From Lottia gigantea (taxonomy: Eukaryota; Mollusca; Gastropoda; Lottiidae), in assembly GCF_000327385.1 (NCBI RefSeq), contig NW_008711185.1:330027-394026 (forward strand): DNA of 64,000 bases, written 5' to 3'. Made by a program: the position numbers and the translations under genes. The notes under the pieces were generated by a model, which was not told where the DNA came from, made no database searches, and was given only the letters and a program-made list of their open reading frames with translations. This document shows positions 54,801-64,000 of this stretch, piece after piece. The stretch's first letter is position 1. The number at the start of each line of letters is the position of its first letter.

Positions 54801-57800
54801 TATGATTACTGAGTAGTGTTCTTTAATCATATAATTAAACTGAGTAGTATTAAATGCAACTCACTATAAATTTTCTACTATTATTAGGTATGATTATTGA
54901 GTAGTGTTCTTTAATCATATAATTAAATTGAGTAGTTTTAAATACAACTCACACTCAATTTTCTATTATTATTAGGTATGATTACTGAGTAGTGTTCTTT
55001 AATCACATCATTAAACTGAGTAGTATTAAATGCAACTCACTATAAATTTTCTACTATTATAAGGTATGATTACTGAGTAGTGTTCTTTAATCAAATCATC
55101 AAACTGAGTAGCGTTCTTTAATCATATGATTAAACTGGGTAGTTTTAAATACAACTCACTGTCTATTTTCTACTATTATTAGGTATGATTACTGAGTAGT
55201 GTTCTTTAATCCTATCATTAAACTGAGTTGTTTTAAACACAACTCTCTGTCAGTTTTCTACTATTATTAGGTATGATTACTGAGTAGTGTTCTTTAATCA
55301 TATAATTAAACTGGGTAGTTTTAAATACAACTCACTATCTATTTTCTACTATTATTAGGTATGATTACTGAGTAGTGTTCTTTAATCAAATCATTAAACT
55401 GAGTTGTTTTAAACACAACTCTCTGTCAGTTTTCTACTATTATTAGGTATGATTACTGAGTAGTGTTCTTTAATCATATAATTAAACTGGGTAGTTTTAA
55501 ATACAACTCACTATCTATTTTCTAATATTATTAGATATGATTACTGAGTAGTGTTCTTTAATCATATAATTAAACTGAGTAGTATTAAATGCAACTCACT
55601 ATAAATTTTCTACTATTATTAGGTATGATTACTGAGTAGTGTTCTTTAATCATATTATTAAACTGAGTAGTTTTAAATAAAACTCACTATCAATTTTCTA
55701 CTATTATTATGTATGATTACTGAGTCGTGTTCTTTAATCCTATCATTAAACTGGGTAGTTTTAAATAAAACTCGCTATAAATTTTCTACTATTATTAAGT
55801 ATGATTACTGAGTAGTGTTCTTTAATCATATAATTAAACTGGGTAGTTTTAAATAAAACTCACTATCAATTTTCTACTATCATTAGGTATGATTACTGAG
55901 TAGTGTTCTTTAATCATATAATTTAACTGAGTAGTTTTAAATAAAACTCGCTATAAATTTTCTACTATTATTAGGTATGATTACTGAGTAGTGTTCTTTA
56001 ATCATATAATTAAACTGGGTAGTTTTAAATAAAACTCACTATCTATTTTCTACTATTATTAGGTATGATTACTGAGTAGTGTTCTTTAATCATATAATTA
56101 AACTGGGTAGTTTTAAATAAAACTCACTATCAATTTTCTACTATCATTAGGTATGATTACTGAGTAGTGTTCTTTAATCATATAATTTAACTGAGTAGTT
56201 TTAAATAAAACTCGCTATAAATTTTCTACTATTATTAGGTATGATTACTGAGTAGTGTTCTTTAATCATATAATTAAACTGGGTAGTTTTAAATAAAACT
56301 CACTATCTATTTTCTACTATTCTTAGGTATGATTACTGAGTAGTGTTCTTTAATCATATAATTAAACTGAGTAGTTTTAAATAAAACTCACTATAAATTT
56401 TCTACTATTATTAGGTATGATTACTGAGTAGTGTTCTTTAATCATATAATAAAACTGAGTAGTTTTAAATAAAACTCACTATAAATTTTCTACTATTATT
56501 AGGTATGATTACAGAGTAGTGTTCTTTCATCAAATCATTTAACTCACTATCACTACTATTTTAAGATTACCAAGTAATGTTCTTTAATAATACAAATATC
56601 AATTTATTGAAGGAGATATAATGGTATACATGAAGGAAATCAATAACAAGACAAGAACTCTTTATATCAAATTTCTTCAGTTTGTGAACACTGTGTAAGC
56701 ATTAAGCACAGTAAATATTGCTTACCTTATTGAGTCTAGAACAAATTGCTTTAAATAAACTGGGAAGATGTTTGTTGGGGTTAATAGGTCTACACAACAC
56801 TAGATATATAGATAATATCTTTTCTAAAAGTGCTGTATCAAATGTCTGAAATCACAAATAAAAAAGTTTTAGATCCTATCCAAACTGTGCTTTTTCCCTT
56901 AATTTTAGGGATATCTCAGTGTCTGTAGCAAAAATCTCAAATGATTCACTAAAGGCTATTCTGTGAACCATAGAGGATAATTGTAACTGTTATTGTTACA
57001 AAATGAATAATATTCTTACACATACTGGTATAAAGCTACCATTTCCAAAACTTTTACATGCGTCTAAAGTAAGTTCAGTGTACCCACCTTGATAGCTATA
57101 ATAGCTGAAAATTCTTTCAGGGTATAATATAGACATTTTAAATAGAGTGGTTTCCTGTCAGTAGATATTCTTCTTTTCAATACAGGATCCACAATAACAA
57201 CACTTAACTTAAGTAAACTGAAAACAAAACCAGTGCTTTGTATGGATTTTCAGGCACTCTAATAAATGTATACCTTTTTTCTTAGACTCACATCTCTACA
57301 TTTGATTAGGCTAATGACGTAAGAAATGCCATGCAGTGGGCAATGGCAGATACTCTTCCTGGACAGATGTATTAACTATAATTTATGTTCAACTTTCAAG
57401 GGAATGTGCATTTTCTGCAGCAAACAGGGCCTTATCTTAGAGACCCACTTGAGAATCTATACACAAAATATACACTGTATCCCTTCCGAATGGGAAACTA
57501 AATTGAAAAATTCAGAGGGTCTTATTACGGTCTGGAGCTCTGATGTAGGTATTTCATCCATTTTCACAACAAAAAGCATTTTAACTGTGTCAGAACTTCA
57601 ATCACTAGCAAGAGGAAATGACTTACCAGTGAACCAGTTCTTTACTAACTATAGAATCATCAGCAAACAAACCAATATAATGTGTTATAATAGGTAGATA
57701 TCTTGGTTGATATGTGTTACTGAGATATAGTGTTAAGTGTTCATACACAGCTAATACTAAACACTTCTCTACTTGTCTAGCACATAATATATCACTTTCT

Positions 57801-60800
57801 GGTTCCACTAAACAACAACTGAAACACGAATGATTAACATAGACCCAAAAACCCTTTAATGTATTTTGGAACCGCTTGTATAATATCTGGTAATGCCTTG
57901 AAAGGCTTATTAAAGGGATTGTAATGAGGTATTTAAATTTTTTTTGTGTTTTAGGGACACTGACAGCATCAATTTGCGCTGTTCCTATTTTAAGTCAGAC
58001 GTCTGTGGTTCCTGCAATTTCACTAAAATAAAGTGTTTGATAATGTCACTAATCGCAAAATATACTTTATCACATAAGGGTGCAAAATCTGTCCCTTTAA
58101 TGCAGAAATTGAGTCACATGAGCCGGTTGACAATTGTTAAAACATAATTAACTCTAATTTTCTTTTCAAAAACATAAGTCAAAAGTGATATAAAGTAACA
58201 AACCTAAGATATCCTGTATAAGGTGATGAAAATATTGGTATAGTTTTCTTCTGTAGTACATGACAGATCTGACTGGTAGGATGAGCAAATTGAAACAAAG
58301 TTTGCCAGAAGTTGAAAAAACTTTCACCAACTGATATTTTCTAGAAAATAATATAGTAAGATTATTTATGTTACAATGAAAGAAAAAAACAACCATTTTT
58401 TACACGGTTAACAACTTTCACTAAGATCTTGTCTACCAATTGGTCATTTGGCAAACCATCTTTTCCAATTTATCCATAATCCTTTAAAGCTTGAACGATT
58501 GGAATAATGAAGAAAGATAATTTATTCAAGATCACTGAACTTGCACACGCATGTATTTACTACTTGAGAAAGTCGCATAAATGGAAAAAATTGTCAACAC
58601 CAATTTTCACAAATTCTACAACCTTAAAATGCGAAAATAGCAGGAACTTGAAATGTGATTCTTCTTTGTAGATGATGTGCAAAGATGTTCAACAAAAATT
58701 GTGCTTGGAATTGGAATATAGAAATATATCAACACCACTAACACCCTCGTTCATCTTAGTTATAAAGTTGTGAATATTGCATGGACAGTCTCAACTTTTC
58801 TGCACAAGTTTCATATTTGCAAGCAAGTAGTTATCACTTTTTTCACTGCAGGTATCAAACGCAGCATTATCAACAACTATCTGATCAGGGTTTGAGTCAT
58901 TAAGAACTTCCAGGAATTTACCTTATTGTCAGGAATATTAAAGTGATTAACCAGTATAATTATAATCTCTACAGCTAATAATGACAATCTATCAAATGAT
59001 GTTCTGTACAATATTATCTCTACAGTAGATAGGTAATAATCACTCTCTTGTTTTAAAGATTGCAGTAGGTTGTCTATGGTTTCACAGCATACTAATTCAT
59101 CCTACAATACAATAAACAATGGTGGATAGAAGCTTTAATTTGAGTAGCTTGAGGTACAGCCTAACTACAATATTTGAGTTGAGACTCCTGTATAGTATAT
59201 ATGACCAACTTAGAAGCTTGGGTTCAAAACCTAACTTTTTGGAGAGATAAACACGAGTTAACATGGCTGAAAGGATTGTCTACATATGGTTTAAAAGTGC
59301 CACCATATTGGCTACACTCAATCTTATTTGACTATTACACTCACTCAAACATGCGCAAGATAATTACTTCATTTTTGTATTAACTCTGCGCTATAAATTC
59401 AAAATATTGATAATTTATTATAAATTTCATAATCGATAAATGTATATGTAAGGCCAGTCATCCACTACTTGTAATAATCTCTTCTACAAAGTTTTCCTGC
59501 ATCACATTCAGAATAAAATACGTTGAGACTAACCTTCCACGATTTTGGTGGATCTTTCAGCAGTGGTAACAGTCTGACACAGTGTTCTAATGATTCTTTT
59601 AATAGAAATGATGCCATATATACCATAGTTGGATTGTTAGAGGCTAAATTATCTTTGATGATAGATTTATTCAAATCTATATCATACCACCTTATTACTT
59701 CACTTAGTAATGGTAACACCTGCAAAATACCATAAAATCACAATTATTCACTTAGTTATGGTAACACCTGCAAAATACTACAGAATTACTTAATAATGGT
59801 AACACCTGAAAAATACCATAAAATACAACATAATCACTTAGTAATGGTAACACCTGCAAAATACCGTAAAATCACAATTATGCAAAATACCGTAAAATCA
59901 CAATTATTCACTTAGTTATGGTAACACCTGCAAAATACCGTAAAATCACAATTATTCACTTAGTTATGGTAACACCTGCAAAATACAACAGGATTACTTA
60001 ATAATGGTAACACCTGAAAAATACAACAGGATTACTTAATAATGGTAACACCTGAAAAATACCATAAAATACAACATAATCACTTAGTAATGGTAACACC
60101 TGCAAAATACCGTAAAATCACAATTATTCACTTAGTTATGGTAACACCTGCAAAATACAACAGGATTACTTAATAATGGTAACACCTGAAAAATATCATA
60201 AAATACGACATAATCACTTAGTAATGGTAACACTTGCAAAATACGACACAATCGCTTAATAATCGTAACACCTGCATAATACCATAAAATCACAACTATT
60301 TACTTAGTATGGTAACACCTGCAAATACATCATTACAATTATTCACTTAATAATGCTTACACCTGGAAAAAAAAACAGCATCACAATTATTTACTTAGTA
60401 ACGGCAACTTCTGCAAATACAGCATAATCACATTTACTTACTTAGTAACGGTAACACCTGCAAAAACAACATAATCACATCTTTTTTTACATAGTAACAG
60501 TAACACCTGAAAAACAACATAATCACAGTTATTTACTTTCACTTGGTAATAGTAACACATGAAAATAAAACATAATTACAATAATGCGCTTAGCAATGGT
60601 AACACCTTGAAAATACAACAAATCACAATGTTCACATGGTAATGGTTACACCTAAAAAACACAATAAATCACAATTATTGATGGCAACGCCAGATAATAT
60701 AATGAAATAAAATGTCAGTTTTCATATCTCACTCTTTTGCTCCTGTTGAAGGCTAAAAAACCTACGCTTTTTTTATATTTATGTATATTTCTCTGATCTG

Positions 60801-61624
60801 TATGATGGACAAAGTAATGGTAACTATAATAATATATACTCTTACTTGTTGTGCTATTCTTTTCAACTCCCACTGATTATCTAAAAGACATTCTAGAGTT
60901 TGATATAATATAGTATGCAGTAAGTCTTGACAATGTTGTATTTTAACTGTCTTTAACCAAGATATATCTCTGCAAAATCAAAAGGGTAGTTACACTACAT
61001 ATTCTTTAAACTCTTATAGTGGCCATTTACCACTTTGGAACATAACAAACAATTGAATAATTGACAGGTACTAGTTAATCAAAGCAATCACACATCATTT
61101 AGTTTAAAGGGACAGATGTGCCATTTTGGGAGATTGATTGAGACTTGAGTCTTTAAAGAGACAGGGTCGCCATCTGTTGGACCAATCATGTTGCAGAAAT
61201 TGGATTCTCTAATTAAGCTAATCAGTAATAATGTCCACAGCTCACCATCGAAATTTGAGCCATGCGTGTCCAGAATTATCTGCCTTTGAAAGACATGTCT
61301 TTTCTTGAGACACTGTCATATATAGAAAAGACACATATAGAAAGTGAAATTCATAGTTTAAGGTATTTTTGAAGGAATTATGCGATTTCTGTACAATACA
61401 TTTCTAGTACTTCTGAAAAGTATTTACATATATATTCAAGACCAAAATTAACCCCTCAAAATGGCAAATCTGTCCCATATTTTCACATAACAGCAACCAT
61501 GATCCACATTCATTTCTAATTCTAATACTAATACTTACTCAATGTATTGTGTATTTTTATCAGAATTATGTCTTCTACATTGTTCCATAAATAACCAACC
61601 AAAATCTTTAATAGAGTCTTCAAA
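51811..61624 (-). CDS. C-terminal part of an unidentified, probably alpha-helical (HEAT/ARM-like) protein
   Basis: I assembled eleven minus-strand exons: 61539-61624, 60846-60969, 59534-59719, 58922-59101, 58204-58340, 57627-57818, 56726-56845, 53526-53655, 52805-52965, 52339-52405 and 51811-51893 (stop TAA at 51,811). All have GT/AG ends. Phases match at every junction except 57627 to 56845, where a small exon or another donor must be missing. The ~488 codons are leucine-rich and helical (for example LLPLLKDPPKSWK), which suggests an alpha solenoid. Near the end lies the acidic, tryptophan-containing DSDWDSWSEDDE, then a short helical tail ending IHRLTTF. The start of the gene lies beyond the window or beyond the satellite. 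I do not recognise the family. A large trafficking-type solenoid is only a guess. Confidence 0.72.
52339..52405 (-). CDS. Minus gene, penultimate exon
   Basis: 67 bp, acceptor TTCCAG|GATGAATC, donor TTTAG|GTGAGT, phase 0 to 1. It codes DESNLTSTFTDFLLKMKKS and onward. Confidence 0.7.
52510..52795 (-). repeat. Degenerate copies of the adjacent exon end with its splice donor
   Basis: The exon 52,805-52,965 ends (minus strand) in GATTGGGATAGCTGGAGTGA and the donor GTATGTATTA. In the intron just downstream, 52,513-52,560 contains a near copy (AATTGGATAGCTGGAGTG, then GATGTATGTATTACTT). Another, weaker copy lies at 52,640-52,700. The intervening GGCATCCT...TCTCCTATTA blocks repeat at about 150 bp. 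The plus-strand 128-codon frame here is an artefact of this repeat. Confidence 0.65.
52805..52965 (-). CDS. Minus gene exon with acidic DSDWDSWSEDDE segment
   Basis: Acceptor TGATTAG|ATTTTG, donor GAG|GTATGT, phase 1 to 0. It codes a Ser/Thr-rich stretch (SFGKRRTLSVSIDTKDK) and the acidic, tryptophan-bearing segment, which could be a short linear docking motif. Confidence 0.75.
53526..53655 (-). CDS. Minus gene exon (GRNYTGDISPRYESTG...)
   Basis: 130 bp, acceptor TTTTCAG|GGAAGG, donor TCTG|GTAAGA, phase 0 to 1. It continues in frame into the DSDWDSW exon. Confidence 0.75.
53778..54076. mobile_element. Complete CACTGATAGCAT-family MITE
   Basis: About 299 bp. The left end AAAGGATTGTAAAATGG and right end TTTACAATCCTTTT are inverted copies. 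Inside them GACACTGATAGCATTAATTT pairs with the complement of AAATATTGCTATCAG, and CCATTCCAAT with its inverse. There is no open frame. Partial relatives lie at 28,370, 34,515, 35,100, 49,058 and 57,910. The superfamily is undetermined, and it would need a transposase from elsewhere. Confidence 0.75.
54317..56545 (+). repeat. 88-bp minisatellite, about 25 copies
   Basis: TATTAGGTATGATTACTGAG recurs every 88 bp (for example at 54,353, 54,441 and 54,529), with GTAGTGTTCTTTAATCA and AACTCACTAT phrases. Copies are mostly over 90% alike. Variants (TATCAATTTTC, TATAAATTTTC, TATCTATTTTC; CTGAGTAG or CTGGGTAG) recur in blocks. It fills most of the minus gene's 3-kb intron between exons 56,726 and 53,655. 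Confidence 0.95.
56726..56845 (-). CDS. Minus gene exon (TFDTALLEKILSIYLVLC...)
   Basis: 120 bp, acceptor TTTCAG|ACATTTG, donor AATAAG|GTAAGC, phase 0 to 0. Its entry phase does not match the exit phase of the upstream exon, so the junction is unresolved. Confidence 0.7.
57627..57818 (-). CDS. Minus gene exon (CCLVEPESDILCARQVEKC...)
   Basis: 192 bp, acceptor GTTTCAG|TTGTTG, donor CACTG|GTAAGT, phase 2 to 2. It is helical and rich in Leu and Tyr. With the next recognised exon the split codon would be a stop, so an exon is probably missing between them. Confidence 0.72.
57910..58100 (+). repeat. Left half of a CACTGATAGCAT-family MITE
   Basis: AAAGGGATTGTAATGAGG, GGACACTGACAGCATCAATT, GTCAGACGTCTGTGGTTCC and CACTAATCGCAAAATATAC match the family. 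The inverted right end is missing. Confidence 0.65.
58204..58340 (-). CDS. Minus gene exon (KISVGESFFNFWQTLFQFA...)
   Basis: 137 bp, acceptor TTTCTAG|AAAATATC, donor CTTAG|GTTTGT, phase 0 to 2. It joins the CCLVEPES exon in frame. Confidence 0.72.
58922..59101 (-). CDS. Minus gene exon (DELVCCETIDNLLQSLKQES...)
   Basis: 180 bp, acceptor TTGTAG|GATGAATT, donor AATAAG|GTAAAT, phase 0 to 0. Leucine/isoleucine-patterned helices suggest one or two solenoid repeats. Confidence 0.75.
59534..59719 (-). CDS. Minus gene exon (VLPLLSEVIRWYDIDLNK...)
   Basis: 186 bp, acceptor TTTTGCAG|GTGTTACC, donor TGGAAG|GTTAGT, phase 0 to 0. Its first ~20 bases and acceptor are the ones multiplied in the array immediately upstream (59,720-60,690). 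Confidence 0.78.
59720..60690 (-). repeat. Tandem array of a splice acceptor plus exon start, ~20 copies
   Basis: On the minus strand each unit (about 38-48 bp) reads GTATTTTGCAG followed by GTGTTACCATTACTAAGTG, then a short AT-rich spacer. This equals the genuine 3' splice site and first 20 coding bases of the exon at 59,719. I count about 21 units, most keeping the CAG and decaying away from the exon. The array thus arose by duplication across the intron-exon border. Confidence 0.88.
60846..60969 (-). CDS. Minus gene exon (EDISWLKTVKIQHCQDLL...)
   Basis: 124 bp, acceptor TTTTGCAG|AGATATATC, donor CAACAA|GTAAGA, phase 2 to 0. It is flanked downstream by the acceptor array. Confidence 0.75.
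61106..61476. mobile_element. AAAGGGACA-family inverted-repeat element
   Basis: AAAGGGACAGATGTGCCATT at the left pairs with the complement of AAATGGCAAATCTGTCCC at the right, over about 371 bp. A second, similar start (TTAAAGAGACAGGGTCGCCA) at about 61,150 suggests a nested or duplicated end. Relatives lie at 8,455, 18,868 and 35,982, and perhaps 52,040-52,215. No open frame is present. Confidence 0.7.
61539..61624 (-). CDS. Minus gene, most upstream exon visible
   Basis: 86 bp, acceptor ATTACAG|TTTGAAG, donor ATTGA|GTAAGT, phase 0 to 2. It codes FEDSIKDFGWLFMEQCRRH and onward. Earlier exons must lie beyond the satellite that begins 210 bp upstream. Confidence 0.72.
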
Positions 61625-61835
61625 CTGTAATTAAATACAATGTTTAACATATATCCAACTGGATGAATGATCGAAAAATGCAAAAATAATGAATGAAAAA
61701 CTGATGATAAAAAGACATTTAAAAATTTCAATGGGCGGGTCACATAAAGTTAAAAATTTGTAGAATAATTTTTTTTTCACCAACCAATGTTAGCAAAGTT
61801 ATTTCCATTCCTTATAATTTTTTGATTTTATACTA

Positions 61836-64000
61836 TTGTTATTGCTTTATGTAATTAACATTGCTTTATGTTATTGACATTGCTTTATGCCATTAACATT
61901 GCATTATGTTATTTACATTGCTTTATGTTATTACCATTGCTTTATGTTATTAACATTGCTTTATGTTACTAACATTGCTTTATGTTATTAACATTGCTTT
62001 ATGTTACTAACATTGCTTTATGTTATTGACATTGCTTTATGTTATTAACATTGCTTTATGTAATTAACATTGATTTATGTTATTAACATTGCTTTATGTA
62101 ATTAACATTGCTTCATGTTACTAACATTGCTTTATGTAATTAACATTGCATTATGTTATTTACATTGCTTTATGCCATTAACATTGCTTTATGTAATTAA
62201 CATTGCATTATGTTATTTACATTGCTTTATGTTATCTACATTGCTTTATGTTATTACCATTGCTTTATGTTACTAACATTGCTTTATGTTATTAACATTG
62301 CTTTATGTAATTAACATTGCTTTATGTTATTAACATTGCTTTATGTTATTAACATTGCTTTATGTTATTAACATTGCTTTATGTAATTAACATTGCTTTA
62401 TGTTATTAACATTGCTTTATGTTATTAACATTGCTTTATGTCATTAACATTGCTTTATGTCATTAACATTGCTTTATGTTACTAACATTGCTTTATGTTA
62501 CTAACATTGCTTTATGTTATTGACATTGCTTTATGTTATTAACATTGCTTTATGTTATTGACATTGCTTTATGTTATTGACATTGCTTTATGTTATTGAC
62601 ATTGCTTTATGTTATTGACATTGCTTTATGTTATTGACATTGCTTTATGTTATTGACATTGCTTTATGTAATTAACATTGCTTTATGTTATTAACATTGC
62701 TTTATGTTATTAACATTGCTTTATGTTATTAACATTGCTTTATGTAATTAACATTGCTTTATGTTATTAACATTGCTTTATGTTACTAACATTGCTTTAT
62801 GTAATTAACATTGCTTTATGTCATTAACATTGCTTTATGTTACTAACATTGCTTTATGTTACTAACATTGCTTTATGTTATTAACATTGCTTTATGTTAT
62901 TAACATTGCTTTATGTTACTAACATTGCTTTATGTTATTAACATTGCTTTATGTTATTAACATTGCTTTATGTTATTAACATTGCTTTATGTTATTAACA
63001 TTGCTTTATGTTATTAACATTGCTTTATGTTACTAACATTGCTTTATGTTATTAACATTGCTTTATGTTATTAACATTGCTTTATGTTATTGACATTGCT
63101 TTATGTTACTAACATTGCTTTATGTTATTAACATTGCTTTATGTTACTAACATTGCTTTATGTTATTAACATTGCTTTATGTTACTAACATTGCTTTATG
63201 TTACTAACATTGCTTTATGTTATTAACATTGCTTTATGTTATTAACATTGCTTTATGTTACTAACATTGCTTTATGTTATTAACATTGCTTTATATTATT
63301 AACATTGCTTTATGTTATTACCATTGCTTTATGTTATTAACATTGCTTTATGTTATTACCATTGCTTTATGTTATTAACATTGCTTTATGTTACTAACAT
63401 TGCTTTATGTTACTAACATTGCTTTATGTTATTGACATTGCTTTATGTTATTAACATTGCTTTATGTTATTAAAATTGCTTTATGTTATTAACATTGCTT
63501 TATGTTACTAACATTGCTTTATGTTATTAACATTGCTTTATGTTACTAACATTGATTAATGTTACTAACATTGCTTTATGTTATTGACATTGCTTTATGC
63601 CATTGACATTGCTTTATGTTATTGACATTGCTTTAGGCCATTAACATTGCTTTATGTTATTGACATTGCTTTAGGCCATTAACATTGCTTTATGTTATTA
63701 ACATTGCTTTATGTCACTAACATTGCTTTATGTTATTAACATTGCTGTATGTTACTAACATTGCTTTATGTTATTAACATTGTTTTATGTTATTTACATT
63801 GCTTTATGTTACTAACATTGCTTTATGTTATTAACATTGCTTTATGTTACTAACATTGCTTTATGTTATTGACATTGCTTTATGTTACTAACATTGCTTT
63901 ATGTTATTAACATTGCTTTATGTTACTAATATTGCTTTATGTTACTAACATTGCTTTATGTTATTGACATTGCTTTATGCCATTGACATTGCTTTATGTT
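61836..64000 (+). repeat. 19-bp satellite running off the window
   Basis: The unit ACATTGCTTTATGTTATTA is repeated about 114 times without interruption. Nearly all variation falls in the five bases after ATG: TTATTA, TTACTA, TAATTA, TTATTG, TCATTA and CCATTA classes. Blocks of one class (for example a run of TTATTG units near 62,510-62,650) point to local expansion. It probably lies in an intron of the minus-strand gene. The right end is not reached. Confidence 0.95.

Noticed and set aside
57326-57697. Open frame of 123 codons on the plus strand
   Set aside because: It runs antisense to the end of a well-supported minus-strand exon and its intron, and shows no domain or splice partners.
61836-64000. 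CRISPR-like array
   Set aside because: The 19-bp units are contiguous without spacers, in a eukaryotic gene context. This is an ordinary satellite.

Overview
The window looks like nuclear DNA of an invertebrate animal. It is AT-rich, its two protein-coding genes are interrupted by introns, and repeats are abundant: minisatellites, a tRNA-derived SINE, MITE-like elements and a Polinton remnant. I infer a lophotrochozoan, perhaps a mollusc, but nothing here proves the lineage.

Layout. Positions 1-1540 hold a satellite of ~400-bp units arranged as an alternating dimer. A decayed, minus-oriented Polinton/Maverick follows (about 1541-7250), with traces of protein-primed DNA polymerase B, a retroviral-type integrase and a parvovirus-type phospholipase A2-like domain. 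A further satellite unit follows it (7250-7690). From 7.7 to 25 kb I find no convincing gene. This stretch holds a long palindrome (12,351-13,235), isolated repeat copies, a 77-bp tandem array and clusters of WGATAR motifs.

The main gene runs on the + strand from 25,448 to 48,939. It is a seven-exon Friend-of-GATA gene (FOG/ZFPM/u-shaped family, 1147 codons) that I assembled by hand. Exon 1 encodes only the NuRD-binding N-terminus MSRRKQSNPKPLK and lies 10 kb from exon 2. Exons 3-5 encode a divergent PR/SET domain, and exons 6-7 encode eleven C2HC/C2H2 zinc fingers and a PLDLS CtBP-binding motif. All splice phases agree. WGATAR motifs are strongly clustered just upstream of exon 1 (24,988-25,151) and in introns 1 and 2 (32,065-32,456; 34,184-34,422; 39,519-39,800). 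This suggests that GATA factors control the gene encoding their own cofactor.

Convergent to it, on the - strand (51,811-61,624), are the last eleven recognisable exons of an unidentified, mostly helical, possibly HEAT/ARM-like protein with an acidic, tryptophan-containing tail. Two intronic repeat arrays in this gene are copies of its own exon edges. One (59,720-60,690) carries about 20 copies of a splice acceptor plus the first bases of its exon. The other (52,510-52,795) carries degenerate copies of an exon end plus its donor. The same gene also hosts an 88-bp minisatellite (54,317-56,545), and a 19-bp satellite fills 61,836 to the end of the window.
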